NCBI GenBank assembly: GCA_961205875.1
Contig: OY540820.1
Span: 1,550,001-1,614,000, forward strand
DNA from: Sialis fuliginosa
Taxonomy: Eukaryota > Arthropoda > Insecta > Megaloptera > Sialidae
Direction: 5' to 3'
Length of the DNA stretch: 64,000 nucleotides
Shown: positions 22,063 to 33,800 of the stretch, in pieces
Numbering within the stretch: position 1 is the first letter of the stretch
How the letters are laid out: every line of letters begins with the position of its first letter
Program-made: the position numbers and the translations under genes
The notes under the pieces: model-generated
What the model was told of the DNA's origin: nothing
The model's input: only the letters and a program-made list of their open reading frames with translations
The model's database searches: none

Positions 22063-22747
22063 AACAGTTTCAGACAGATTTGCTGATAATGAGCTCGAAC
22101 ATGTGTATTTTTATTTTTAACCTATGCATAGTTTTATCTGAATTTGAACGTAATGATAAAACTATCTAACTATTTTCAAGATATTCCTGTCTGTATATAA
22201 CGACATATAAAAAAGTCTTATGGCAGCTACGGTAGTTAATTATATTCGGCAATAAATCGAAATAAAAAAAAGTAAATAAAGCAGTAAAATCAAATAACAT
22301 GCTATCAACTTTAAAACGAAAGAGATTTGTATAAACACAAAGAAGAGAAAACGTGGTTTGAGGATAGTTATTTACATTTTTACTCTACCTTCATAAATAA
22401 CTTGATAAAATAATTGCATAAGTTAAATATTAACTACCATCATCCCTTAATTAGAATTTAGATTAAGCAAGTTGGGGCTGCATTTTATATGGTTTTAATT
22501 TACCACCCGGTGGGAAAGCCCGGACGGATTTTCAATTAGTCTCTCCTCAAAACTCCATTGTACCGTACGTATTTTTGATTATTATGGGTAAATTTATTCA
22601 CATCCAACATATACTTTTTTTTTGTTTTTATTATCTGTCTGTTGATATTTTGCGTTGTTTTCTGAAAATTGAAATTGAAATTTCATGTCGGGTATTAACG
22701 TACTGGCGACACCAGTCTTGAACAATACCCCAGTATTGGATTTTTGT
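22063..22747. other. unassigned, possibly rest of a Penelope-like relic
   Basis: 22081-22110 on the plus strand reads CTGATAATGAGCTCGAACAT, which looks like an eroded second hammerhead core. 22705-22742 repeats the CACCAGTCTTGAA...CCCCAGTATTGGA motif of 20.86 kb. Confidence 0.35.
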
Positions 22748-22789
22748 TTAACCCTTTGAAGCATACATTTTTAAATGATTATTAATGAT

Positions 22790-23378
22790 AATTTGGAGGT
22801 TTTTGGGGTCGCTGATTACGAATCCGCTATCAGATTTGCGAAATTCAAAATGGCATCCATATGGAGGACACCGACATTTAAATCTTCGAGAATATTGATA
22901 AAAATGTTTATTCAGGGGTTTTTGGGTTCACTAATTACAAATCCAATGTCAGATTCACGTAATTTAAAATGGTTTATCCAATATGGCTGACATCAATACG
23001 TAAATTCGATGAGATTTTGAAAATTCACTCTTTAACGACGAGGACGTGAAGAGTTCTAGCTCCATTTTTTTCCGTTATATAGAGTTATGTGGAAATAAGT
23101 GTCGACTTGTGTTAAAAAAACAATGAATTTCCGAAATCTCATATATTTTTTCGAATTTACGTATTGATATCAGCCATATTAGATTAACCATTTTGAATTA
23201 CATGAATCTGACATTCAATTTGAAATTAGTGAACCCAAAAACCCCTAAATAAACATTTTTACCAATACTCTCGAAGATTTAAATGTTAGTGTCCTCCATA
23301 TTGAATCCGCCATCTTGAATTTCAAAATTCTGATAGCGGATTCGTAATCAGTGACCCTAAAAATCCACTGTCTCTAAA
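22790..23378. repeat. hairpin inside the piggyBac-like element
   Basis: Arms carry CGAATCCGCTATCAGA / TCTGATAGCGGATTCG and TTTAAATCTTCGAGA / TCTCGAAGATTTAAA. The loop is about 115 bp. The 71-codon frame in the left arm is a by-product of the repeat. Confidence 0.88.
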
Positions 23379-23574
23379 TTTCAAGTTATTTCCTTGTATG
23401 GATTCTTTAAAAATAAATTTAAAAAAAAAACAACTTTTTTTTAGTTTGTTTATTTATAAATCTTACACTATAAATAATTATTCCAATTAGACCACATTTT
23501 TATGTTAATTCATTACTAAAGTAACTAACAAGAGCAAAAACCGAATCTGAACACGTTGATCTATACTATACCTA

Positions 23575-24478
23575 TACTATAATCTATCTATCTATGTATC
23601 TATCTACATATCTATACATATAATAACATGTCCTGACTGACTGAATGATTCATCATCCCCTGGTCCTAGAATCGTGAAATTTTAAAGGTGTCTTCCTTTT
23701 ATGACGTAACCACCCACTAAGAAAGGATTTTTTGATAATCAACCTCTAAGGGGGTAAAAGAGGGTTTTTTGTATACAAACAATTAAATACGTATTTCAGC
23801 ATTTTCCAAAATTAAACTCTTAAGGGGGTGGATAAGTTTGTATAGGACAAAAATATTTTTTGATCGGATTTACTTGAAACTTAAAATAAATACTCTTAAA
23901 TTTATATTATTATATTATATTTATATATTATATATTAAACAATGAAACACGTATTTCAACATTTCTTAAAATTAAACCCTTAGGGGGTTCCAAGGAGGCG
24001 GATAAATTTGGACAGGAAAAATATTTTTTGATCGGATTTACTTGAAACTTAAACTAAATACCATACAATACAAACAATGAAACACGTAATTCCCAAAATT
24101 CAACCCCTAAAAGGTTGCAAGGGGGTGGAAAAATTTGTATGAGAAATTTTTGTTTATTTGTATTCACTCGAATGAAACTTTGCACAAATAATATACAAGA
24201 TAAATAACATTTTCGAAAATTCAACCCCTAAGAGATGGTGTGTTAACTTTTTTAAATTTTGATATATTTATCTACATAACTGTTTATGATATTAAGGTAA
24301 ATTTGGACAAAATAATATTAAATTAAAATAAAAATTTCGACATTCAATTTTTACGATTTTGTATAATTAAGAAAAAAACAAATAAAATAAAAATTAAATA
24401 TTTCACCCCATCTCACGTATGAAGGGTTGTAATTAGTTACGAAATCCACGCGAGCGAAGCCGTGAGTATCAGCTAGCA
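23575..24478 (-). mobile_element. rC element, copy 1
   Basis: From ATAATAACATGTCCTGACTG through CCACCCACTAAGAAAGG, GGGGGTAAAAGAGGG and several TTGATCGGATTTACTTGAAA blocks to the GC head (CACGCGAGCGAAGCCG at about 24448). The head resembles that of rB, so rB and rC may be related families. No ORF. Confidence 0.8.
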
Positions 24479-24681
24479 ATTAAATAAATAGAAAAAAAAA
24501 TCGAGGTGGTAACGTGAGTTACCCCCTCGCTTCAAAGGGTTAATTAAATGTACTAAATTAGAAATATTTGTTGATATTTGATAAGTGCCATTACTGGATA
24601 TTATTCTATAATTTATGTAAGCACATTTAACTGTCTCACAGCGTGGTTTGATTATAAATTATTTAATGCCAAAAATGTTGT

Positions 24682-25195
24682 AAGGTAAAGACACCAGTTA
24701 TGGCCGCTATAAAAGCAAGTTATCGTTTTTTTTTGGATTAATGGGCTTGTTTTTTATAATTCTCATGAACTCATGTTACTAATAAAACAACTAACTCTTT
24801 ATTTAATCAATTTAATTACCAAAGTCCGCAAATATAGTTTGTTTTTTAAATTATAGCCTTTTATGTTGTTTATGTTTTTTCTCCAGTAATGGCAAAGGTA
24901 AACCCAGTAATGAGCACGCAATGATGGACACTTACTAATGATAAGTACTACGACACAAAAGATATAAAAGAGTCAAATTTGGAACAGTGTAAAGCAGTTG
25001 CTATAATTAATAAATAAATAATACTAATAATTAGTTTAAATGTCCACCATTTTGACACCTATTGGCCGATTGTCATCAAATCACGCTGTAAGACAGTTAA
25101 ATGTATACAGATTAATATTCAGAAATGGTAGTAATCAAATATCGACACATTTTTCTAATTCAGTACATTTAATTAGAAATTTGCCATTACTGTGA
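24682..25195 (+). mobile_element. rE element, copy 1 (partial)
   Basis: Starts AAGGTAAAGACACCAG and continues through CATGTTACTAATAAAACAA, CCAGTAATGGC motifs and the conserved ORF at 25040. It lacks the tandem arrays of the full-length copy at 37667, so it is probably an internal-deletion derivative. Confidence 0.8.
25040..25195 (+). CDS. rE conserved small ORF, copy A
   Basis: 52 codons including the stop, starting MSTILTPIGRLSSNHAVRQL. The product is unknown. Compared with copy B (27543), six of seven substitutions before the indel are synonymous third-position changes, the pattern expected of a sequence copied while its protein was under selection. There are no acidic residues in the first half, and R, H, S and N are frequent, as in mitochondrial presequences or basic N-termini. 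It may be a first exon or a truncated transposon gene. Confidence 0.45.
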   Translation: MSTILTPIGRLSSNHAVRQLNVYRLIFRNGSNQISTHFSNSVHLIRNLPLL

Positions 25196-25560
25196 CCACT
25201 ACCTGAATTGTGAACCAATTTCTATATTGTCTTTTGGTAATTAAGTTTAGTAAGAAAACATTCCTCCAAGATACTTGACTTTATCCGTAAGGAATGAGTT
25301 GTTAATCACACGTATGCTAGAGGTCTTGCATACCAAATATTGTGACACACGCACGCCTGCCAACCCCTCGGGACAGTTTGGTAGAACTTGCTACTTTCTA
25401 AAGTAGCAAACTAACTTCACGACGTTGCTTTGAATTATCAAAGAAAGGATGAAAAGGGTTCTTCAGCATTATCCTGTATGCAGGTCATTCCGTGGATATT
25501 ATACACTGCTTCTATATTAGACCACACACACGCACATGCCTACACATTTACATCCTTCAT
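25196..25560. other. unassigned
   Basis: A small perfect palindrome, GCTACTTT/AAAGTAGC, lies near 25390-25408. No other feature seen. Confidence 0.45.
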
Positions 25561-26385
25561 ATATATAAAGCTCAACGTCTGTCCGTTAGTGCGCTTATCA
25601 CTCGAGAACTGATAAGTGGTTTCTTTTTTAATTCATAGGTACGTTCTCTGGCCAGGTTATATAGGCTATATTTTGTTACGTTAGGTAACATAACAATTAA
25701 GCAGTGACGATAATAGTAAATCAAATCGTGCTATTTTGCAATACGCTGCCTAAACCGTTCAATATTGAACAAAATAATGTAGTAAATAATTCTGTAGAAT
25801 CAAAAGATCTACAATAAAGTCTGCGACACCATATGTCTAACTTTTATATTTAAGCCACAATGACTGCTTTTATGTTACAAAGAAAATTTTAAATGTTTAC
25901 GTGGACTAATGACCTGCAAAACATGAATCCTTATCGAAATAAATGATTTCATCGTTATAAGTACTTAATGTAGTTATAATTTGCCCTTTACAACATCCAA
26001 TTTGGTCGTATAGTTCAGAAAATATCGTGAAATATACATACGGGAACATATTATTCGCGCGATGGCGACCCGTGTCGTGGCGTGCGGTAAGGAGGGAGCG
26101 TGCCGAGTAAACGCAGGGCAGAGGGAATGATCGCAGGTCGGTATTCTTTTGATTGTGAATTGTTTATTTTGTTTCCAATAATTAACTTTTAAATTTAAAT
26201 AGAACAAAAATTATTTTTACTTTTTGTTCTGATTCGTTTTTGTTAGGTAGGTAATTTAAGTGTTGTTTGGGGTTTGTTTTCAATAATAACTAATCGTGTT
26301 GTTAATTCAACTATATATTTTTTAAATACTAAACAATAATTCCGTAGTCCACGCGAGCGAAGCCGCGCGGGCCCGCTAGTGTTAT
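25561..26385 (-). mobile_element. rB element, inverted copy
   Basis: From ATATATAAAGCTCAACGTC (tail) through ACGTTCTCTGGCCAGG to CCGCGCGGGCCCGCTAG (head). The (GACA)n tract is almost absent here. Confidence 0.85.
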
Positions 26386-26487
26386 ATAGTATAATAAAAT
26401 TGGAAAAACAATAAAGAATAGGCGGTCATGAACAAATTTATGTGGACTGTGTTATGCACTAATGTATAAACCCACACAAAGCTTAAT

Positions 26488-26806
26488 GCTCTACAAAAAT
26501 TATTCTATAAAATTTTTACGTAACATGTGTCGTTCTTGAGATATCATGAAAAAATAAATATCACCCCTCCCCCTTACACACGATTTTGATGATTTTGAAA
26601 TGAGACCTAACCTTCCGACCAAGTTTCAACAATATTGGTTCAGTGGTTCATGAGTTATGCGTGTGGCAAGGATTCAAGAGACAGACAGACAGACAGACGT
26701 GAAACGGAAAGATCAATTTAAAATTTTGAAATCGAAGAACATTTTTTTTGTCTCAATCTGAAACGATCACAAAGCTTCTCGTATCTTTGATATTGAGAGG
26801 AAGCAA
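26488..26806 (+). mobile_element. rA element, 3' half
   Basis: Begins near CTCTACAAAAATTATTC and runs to TTGAGAGGAAGCA. The GACA tract is short and the stretch between it and CGTGAAACGG is deleted. Confidence 0.82.
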
Positions 26807-27200
26807 TATTGATTGAATTGAGAACATTTTTGAAGTCGGTTAAAAAATTGCAATAACAGTATCAATCACTTACCGACTGTATTTTCCCTTTCTTTAGTGC
26901 TTAAATGTAGCATATCCTAAATTATCAGTAAATATTTAATGCGCAGTCTGCGTTTTTCCTACATATTCTGTAATGCAAATGTTGCGTGCTAAATATATAT
27001 TGTAATAAATAAAACCTTATTACCTAACGTAACTAGATAAAGTCAAACTTATAAACTGTTTCTATGTGCATGACAATATTAAATCATTTTTAAAGTTTTG
27101 GGCATTTTCAATTTCAAGTTCACTTTTGAGCGAATTTTTCAAAGGGAAATACAGCTATTGCTATATCACTCTCATGACACAACTTTGAAAAAAAAACTAT
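26807..27200. other. unassigned
   Basis: 26828-26850 contains GAAGTCGGTTAAAAA, a motif common in insect dispersed repeats. The rest is anonymous. Confidence 0.4.
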
Positions 27201-27680
27201 ACGGTAAAGGCACCAGTTATGACCGCTATATATGCAAGTTTTCGGTGTTTTGGGATTATAGGGCTTGTTTTTTGTAATTCTCATCAACTCATGTTACTAA
27301 TAAAACAAATAACTCTTTATCTAATCAAATTAATTATCAAAGTCCGCAAATATAGTTTGTTTTTTTTAAATATAGCCTTTTATTTTGTTCATGTTTTTTC
27401 TCCAGTAATGGCACAGGTAAAACCAGTAATGATACGTACTACGACACAAAAGATATAAAAGAGTCAAATTTGAAACAATGTAAAGCAGTTGCTATGATAA
27501 TATAATAATTAATAAATAAATTATACTAAATAATTAGTTTAAATGTCAACCATTTTGACACCTATTGGCCGATTGTCATCAAATCATGCTGTAAGACAGT
27601 TAAATGTTTATAGATTAATATTCAGAAATGGTAGTAATCAAATATCAACACATATTTCTAATTCTGTACATTTAATTTAA
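27201..27680 (+). mobile_element. rE element, copy 2 (partial)
   Basis: Starts near ACGGTAAAGGCACCAG and follows copy 1 closely to the ORF at 27543, where it stops at the border of rF. Confidence 0.8.
27543..27680 (+). CDS. rE conserved small ORF, copy B
   Basis: 46 codons including the stop. Identical to copy A for the first 37 residues despite five silent differences (for example TCC/TCA, CAC/CAT, TAC/TAT); one replacement (F to I) follows. The stop arises from a small deletion next to the rF border. Function unknown. Confidence 0.4.
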   Translation: MSTILTPIGRLSSNHAVRQLNVYRLIFRNGSNQISTHISNSVHLI

Positions 27681-27688
27681 AAATAGCC

Positions 27689-28768
27689 GGCAAAACTTCA
27701 GTATCCGACGTACACTCTGATTTGATATTTTTATTTGGTGGCAATACTGTATTTGGGTGATGCGCGCGCATATGAGTTGTGTCAGTGACAGAATGGTGCT
27801 CAAACGGTGGAATATATGCGACCGCCAATACATTGTAATATAATATTGTATTATATTAATGAACTTACTTATTATGTTTATCAATATATAACTCATTATT
27901 ATATTATATTTTATTGTAATATGTACTGGTATTTATAATTATCGAGACCGTAGTTTTATGTTCACATATGATACTTCTAAAATATGTGTGTGTATTTTAT
28001 TTTTCATATATATGTATAATTAACCAACGTAATGTGTAATAAGAAATTCTGGTAGGTTCTGTGAAATTTTGGGTTTGGTGTAGATTTTTCGCAATCGACA
28101 AAAGTATCTTTTTAATTCTTATTTAGCGGAGTTCATGTATAGACGTGAAATAAAAACCGCGGGCGATATATTTGTACGTTTTCTCGAAGACATTGCGAAC
28201 ACATACAAACCAGAAACCCACGATTAAAAGGAAGATCTACACAAAAGACTCGTGACGTCGATTATATTGCGAGAACATATACAAAAAGGGGAGATCTACA
28301 TCAAAGATCCAAAATGACACGGTACTTAAAACTAAATAATTAATTAATCAATTTTCTCCAGTTTCATGACTGAGTTTGAATCACAGGACGGTCCCACTAG
28401 GGACCAAAAACGAATCAAATCAGAGTTATTACACATTACATTGGTGAAAATCGCGTATTTATAAAAAAAATATATAAAATATACTATATGTATAATAAGT
28501 AACAACATGATACACATAATGAATGAATGAAAATATGTATGTAAATAGTAAAAAATATACTAAAAATAATAATCAGTTATATTATGTTGATAAACATAAT
28601 GAGTTTATTAATATTATATTACAATGTATTGGCGGTCGCATATATTCCACCGTTTGAGCACCATTCTGTCACTGACACAACTCATATGCGCGCGCATCAC
28701 CCAAATACAGTATTGCCACCAAATAAAAATATCAAATCAGAGTGTACGTCGGATACTGAAGTTTTGCC
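27689..28768 (+). mobile_element. rF fold-back element, complete copy
   Basis: 1080 bp with inverted arms of about 210 bp (27689-27900 and 28558-28768). It starts GGCAAAACTTCAGTATCCG and ends CGGATACTGAAGTTTTGCC. This copy holds the empty sites for the rB insertion (near 27966) and the rA insertion (near 28550) seen in the copy at 223-2818. I could not define a target duplication. The frames reading through the arms are not conserved as protein. Confidence 0.88.
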
Positions 28769-29180
28769 AGGGTCCGTTATAAACTTTATGTATGTATTAT
28801 TATTACAGCTTTAAAAAAGTGTGTTTTCAGCCATTTTAATCAACGTAGCGGATAAACAAATGAATTTTTTTTAAATGAAGGTTGTAGGGAATTTTATAGC
28901 GAATAACTTTTATTTGAAATATTTTTATGTACCTACTTATTTAGACCGCAATTTAGTAAAAATCAGAAAATCTTAAGAATTTTGCAATTGAACCATGGTT
29001 TTGTGGACAATTAAAATCGGAGCCAACTTAATTAACTTTAAAGATTAACAATATTTTCATATTATTATACATTTTTTTTACACTTTTCTCGAGTTGAAAT
29101 TCACTTCAATTTGATACATCGCAGAAAGTATTTATTCTTTACCAAATAAAAGTAATTTTTTAGCCATTAATTAATTCAAT
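28769..29180. other. unassigned AT-rich stretch
   Basis: No repeat partner or motif recognised. Confidence 0.5.
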
Positions 29181-29183
29181 TAA

Positions 29184-29515
29184 TGTCCGGTATTATAAAG
29201 GAGCTAGCAAATTTGCTAGCTAGCTAGCACTTTCAAATGAGATATCAAACTTATATGACAGTTCTTTTGGAGTTTGTTGAAGACTTTGACAAGTTTCGCG
29301 CACGCGTTGTAGGTAAACACCAACGGTATTAAAACAGTAGTGATGTTATGAAAATTATTTTGTACGGTCAAAGATGCCAACTGTGTTACAATTAGTTGAA
29401 GTATCACTGCTCTAAATTCCATAGCTAATCCATAAATACTAGTACAGAATTAATACCCCATTTGAATGTGCTTGCCAGCTAGCGAATTTTGTTACCTCCT
29501 TTATAATACCGGACA
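29184..29515 (+). mobile_element. PIF/Harbinger-type MITE, copy 2
   Basis: 332 bp, the same length as copy 1, with TAA at 29181-29183 and 29516-29518. The right TIR has more changes (CCAGCTAGCGAATTTTG). Confidence 0.88.
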
Positions 29516-29590
29516 TAAGTCTGCCTGAATTCTTCACAAAGTATATAAACTCATTTGTTTACTATAAAACATAACCACAAACCATAGAAA

Positions 29591-29797
29591 GGTCCCTATG
29601 GAAAAAATCTGTGAGATTTAATCTCGCATGCCCAAGAGCAGTTGAGATTTTTCATGCGACATTACTCGAAAAAAAGTTGCATCGAAATTCGAGAATACGG
29701 TATAATTTACACAATCGAGATTCTAGTAAATAACTTAGTGACTTTTTAGTAATCTCGAATGAGAAAAAGTCGAACGAATTCGAGAATAGGGGCCCTG
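29591..29797. repeat. possible small MITE rich in CGAGAT motifs
   Basis: GGTCCCTAT near 29592 is weakly mirrored by ATAGGGGCC near 29795. The interior has several AATCTCG / TCGAGAT / TTCGAGAAT words. A MITE is possible, but the ends are weak. Confidence 0.35.
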
Positions 29798-29799
29798 TC

Positions 29800-30700
29800 A
29801 TTCCGAAATTCTAAATTTTTTATTTATTACACCTCTATCCTGGAATACACTTTATATTAAAAAAAAGTGAATTAATTAATTAGTGAATTAATTAATTAAT
29901 CTATTGCAATATAGGATCAACTGGAGTAAAAGTGAAACAAAATACAAATCTTTAATGTTTTTTGACAGTTAACGACACAAATTCATACTTTAATTTCTTC
30001 TACTAGAAGCGCTTATGAATAATCATTTTAAATACTTACGTCATTTGAACTGTACGATACAACACAGACTTAAAAATCAAAAAACTGTCTTTCATTTTTA
30101 ACCTCTAATTTGGGAAAAAGTGAAACATGCCTCTAATGGAAATCATTTATCGAAAAATTAAATGAAAAGCTACTTTGGCAATTTTGATTTATCTTCTTTG
30201 TGGCATATCAATGTGAAATTGTAACTTTAATTAATATCTGAGCTATACAGAAAGTTATTTGCAAAGAATTAAAATTGAATTGACACGTTTTGACATCGAT
30301 TAACAGACATTGACAAAGCCGATTCATATTTTCAGATCGCGCTTGTTTCACTTTTACCCCATTTTTTTGGTGTTTCATATTTACCCCGATCGACCCTACC
30401 ATACGGATATTTTTTAATGCTGTGAAATTCGGTATAGGGCTACAAAATTGCATTCTAAACAAACTTTCTTATTTGATTTATTTCATATTTTGAAAAATAT
30501 ATAAGTAGTTTGTTCTTGGTTATTTTTACAACTTTGCTTATAAAACACCCTTGAGAAGACCAAATCAACTAATTTTTGTTATACGTTAGTTTTACATCGA
30601 TCCTCAAATGTCATTCCGAAAATCTAAATTCTAATTTTTTTATTTATTACACCTCTAGTTACATCTATCCTGGAACACACTGTATATTAAAAAAAAATTA
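29800..30700 (+). repeat. direct repeats framing an rD copy
   Basis: 29802-29875 and 30608-30700 both contain TGTCATTCCGAAA, TATTTATTACACCTCTA and ATCCTGGAA(T/C)ACACT. The rD MITE at 29913-30398 lies between them. Confidence 0.7.
29913..30398 (+). mobile_element. rD MITE, copy 2
   Basis: AGGATCAACTGGAGTAAAAG to ACCCCGATCGACCCT. About 80 bp shorter than copy 1 because of a deletion after the GACATTGACAAAG block. TA at both edges. Confidence 0.85.
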
Positions 30701-31054
30701 AATATATTGTAATATACTTTAAAATGTTTCCACAAAGTTTCACGTGTTATTTATTATTAATGAAAAAATAAAAAAAACCGGCGTGTTTTAATTTGTTCAC
30801 GTTGGCACCGCTGAGAATAGCAAAGTAGGTAATTCATTAACCTATTGTTTTCATTAATACGCGTCGGTTTTCGTTCGAATATATAATTTTTCATATTTAA
30901 CAGAGCGAGAAATATCCCCGTGACTTGAAACTCGAAATATATAAATTTACATAATGAATACAAGTTGTGTGTGTGTGTGTCTGTGTGGGTTTCATTTTCA
31001 AAGTGCGCCAATTTCGTTGATTTGTTGGATAACAATAAATGGTCGGAATGTATG
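30701..31054. other. unassigned; GT run
   Basis: A (GT)n-type run lies at about 30965-30985. No gene features. Confidence 0.45.
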
Positions 31055-31290
31055 CATATACAGGATGATTTAATATAAATAACATAACAAGTTGGAAAGA
31101 AGATAAAAAACAGAAATACATATGTAAAGATTCTTTATTTTCTTAGATACACCAAAGGTCTTTAAATTTTTTTTAGTGAGATGGACTTTAAAATAATAAT
31201 AGTATTGAAAATTTGTTAGGCAACCCTAAAGACAAGGATGAACCTACGGACAAAGCAGGAATCTACAAAATAAATTGCAAAGATTGTGAT

Positions 31291-31592
31291 AAAAAAAACT
31301 TACATTTATCCCAGAATAAGTAAGATTTTTACATTTTTCCAGTGAGTCGATTGTAGTATGCTATTCTAAATAAGTCATTAAAAACGTGATGCGATACTTT
31401 TCAAACATTTTTTTAAACACATTGGGCAGTGTAACATCTCCATCTGTGCAAAGGATGATCATGTCCATTGAGTATAAAAAAATATTTGAAAAGTATCACG
31501 TTTTTAATGATTTATTTAGAATAGCATACTACGATCGACTCACTGAAAACATGTAAAAATCTTACTTATTTTGGGATAAAAGTAAGTTTTTT
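31291..31592. repeat. hairpin, about 125-bp arms
   Basis: CCAGTGAGTCGATTGTAGTA (31339-31358) is mirrored near 31528-31547. The arms continue outward to AAAAACTTAC / GTAAGTTTTT. The loop is about 50 bp. Confidence 0.88.
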
Positions 31593-31639
31593 CAACAAAA
31601 ATAGCCAATTCATGTAGGTATTATGGTAGCAGGGTTTTT

Positions 31640-31890
31640 GGAAATAAAATTCCCTGACTTTTCCCTGACCACAGATTCAAAATTCTCTGAATTGGGAGGC
31701 CCCGGAGCAAGAATGTGTAGAAATAATATTTGAAAACTTTTTTTTTGGTCATAACTTGAAAACTATACACTTGTTACTTACTTTCAATTTAATGACCTTT
31801 TTCTTTTTTCCCCTGACTTTTCAGAATTTTAAATAAATTCCCTGACTTTCCCTGACTTTTTCCTGACTTTCCAGAAAGTGGACACCCTAG
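31640..31890. repeat. CCCTGACTTT-rich MITE-like insert
   Basis: Repeated CCCTGACTTTTCC words and a right end AAGTGGACACCCTAGG. This resembles a common insect MITE type, but the left end is unclear. Confidence 0.4.
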
Positions 31891-32322
31891 GTAAGTTGTT
31901 AGAAAGGGTATGAAATAGAGCCGTTTTTAAAACCATCTGAACATTTGTAAGTGTACTAGATTTTATAAAATATTTTTTTAAAGAAATAATTTTATCAAAG
32001 TTTTATATGTTTTTCAATGTCAAACTGCAGCCATTTTTTTGTTTTTGCTATTCATAAACATTATTTTCCTCTGATCGTGTAGCATAAACATTTAAGTAAT
32101 ATAAAAATCATGTTTAAAAAATATAGGCCTTTTAACTTTTGAATTTTAGACATTAACATGTATAAATCTGGGTTTTTTCGAAAATTTACTAAAATGGCCG
32201 ATATAAAAAAAACTGTTGCACTTTGTATAGTGTATAGGTATATTTACTTAAATCACTTCTGAATGACTCATTCTACCTTCCTTCAAAATATTCGTATCGT
32301 CTAACCAAACACTCTGTATATG

Positions 32323-32624
32323 AAATGCAAATGTTCATTCATAAATAGCAAATATAAATTTATTTCATATGTAGGATAAAAAAAGAAGAATGAATGCGTT
32401 TACATATGAATAAAAAAAATGTATAATATTTGAAGACAGTATTATAGTTAGGGGGGTTCAAGTATAACTTAATCAGACTTAGGGAGTGAAGGGGGGGGGG
32501 GGGGGGAAATTTTTTATTACTTTTAATGATAAAGAGAGTGAGGATAGACCAAATAATTAACGTAATAATGAATATTTTTAAAATAATATCCATTATTTAA
32601 AATTACTTTTTTTACTTCCATATT
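32323..32624. other. unassigned; 16-base G run
   Basis: An uninterrupted run of 16 G sits at 32491-32506, preceded by AGTGAA. Otherwise anonymous. Confidence 0.6.
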
Positions 32625-33335
32625 CTTAATACATCTAACATGTCTTGACTGATTCATCATCGCAGAGCCAAAACCCCTGGGCATAGAAACGTGAAATTTC
32701 AAAGATGTCTTCCTCTTATGATGTAAGCACCCACTAAGAAAGGATTTTTCGAAATTCAACCCCTACGGGGGTAAAAGAGGGTGTCAAAGTATGTATGGGG
32801 AAAATATTTTTTTGATCGGATTTACTTGAAACTTAATAAATAGTCTACAATACAAATAATGAAACACGCATTTCCCAAAATTCAACCCATAACGGGTTGC
32901 AAGGGGGTGGAAAAGTTTGTATGAGAAAATGTTTTTTGTTTGTATACAAGTTCCTTTTGAACTTGAAATGACCTCAAAACTTGACATTTGAACTTATCAA
33001 TCTACATATCATATTGTAGAATTTCTCGTTCTTTCCGAATCCGGGGTCGAAAATAGGCATTTCCATTTGAAAAATTATAGTTGGCCTTCAAATAACCCCT
33101 ACGGTCAAGGTCAGGGTCAAATTCAAGGTCATGGTCGTACGTCCCCCTCCTTGCCCAACAACTTTTGTATAAAACTTTTTTTATTATTTCGTTTACCAAT
33201 CGAGTTATTTTCCATTAAAGGTTAAAATGGTCCACCCGGTATATATATATAATGAAAAAAAATCTGTCTTCCTCTGTCTTATAATATTTGTGCTACCAAC
33301 AAAAAATAAACAACGCGGGCGAAGCCGCGGGCAAG
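32625..33335 (-). mobile_element. rC element, copy 2
   Basis: ATCTAACATGTCTTGACTG, CACCCACTAAGAAAGG and GGGGGTAAAAGAGGG, ending with the GC head GCGGGCGAAGCCGCGGGC at about 33316. A foreign piece with GGTCAAGGTCAGGGTCAAAT and GGTCCACCCGGTATAT (about 32960-33245) seems inserted near the head. Confidence 0.78.
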
Positions 33336-33760
33336 TCTGTTAGTAATATGATCGTTAAATTTGATCAAAGGTTACTACAACAATGTTAAATTTCCTATGT
33401 CTTAATCAACTTGGAATACACTGTATACATAATAACATATAATATAATATAATACCTATAGAACAAGGATTTCTTGACCCAAGTCAATGTTCCTACCTGT
33501 ATACCTAAGAGTCGTGTGCTTTCATATTACCTTGTACATAAAAATACAGTCGGGTTATAAAAATAAATATTAAAAACATGGACAAGCAATTAATAAAATA
33601 AAGTGTTGCCCAGACCACGGAAATTAATCAACTCTACCTTATAATTTACCTGATGAATTTTAAAATTCGTTAACTCGTTGTTGTACACACACACACACAC
33701 ACACACAGACGTCTTTCTGGAAATAGTGTAAATATACTATAGTGACCTTGAAACATACAA
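33336..33760. other. unassigned; (AC)n run
   Basis: (AC)n at about 33685-33707. TTGGAATACACTGTATAC at about 33411 matches the end of the direct repeat at 30.7 kb. Confidence 0.45.
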
Positions 33761-33800
33761 ATATCAAATACAAATCCCCTAACCATAAAAATTGTAAGAG

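Larger units (their letters stand above)
22748..24543. mobile_element. piggyBac-like non-autonomous element
   Basis: TTAA-CCCTTTGAAGC at 22748-22762 mirrors GCTTCAAAGGG-TTAA at 24529-24543. A TTAA target duplication with a TIR starting CCC is the piggyBac signature. The left half is a hairpin (arms about 22790-23010 and 23125-23378), and an rC copy (about 23575-24478) fills most of the right half. Without the insertion it would be near 0.9 kb. No transposase ORF. Confidence 0.82.
31055..32322. repeat. composite element with CATATACAG ends
   Basis: CATATACAGGATGATTTAA at about 31054 and CAAACACTCTGTATATG at about 32306-32322 form weak terminal inverted repeats. Inside lie a hairpin (31291-31592) and a CCCTGACTTT-rich insertion (31640-31890). 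Confidence 0.4.

Noticed and set aside
22775-22990. 71-codon open frame
   Set aside because: It is the arm of an inverted repeat; the mirrored arm has no equivalent frame.
27672-27896. 74-codon minus-strand frame and its plus-strand counterpart at 28584
   Set aside because: Both come from the two arms of the rF fold-back; substitutions are not biased to silent sites.
33645-33672. CTGATGA near 33650 (also 39130 and 50692) as further hammerheads
   Set aside because: No GAAA box and stem III at the right distance.
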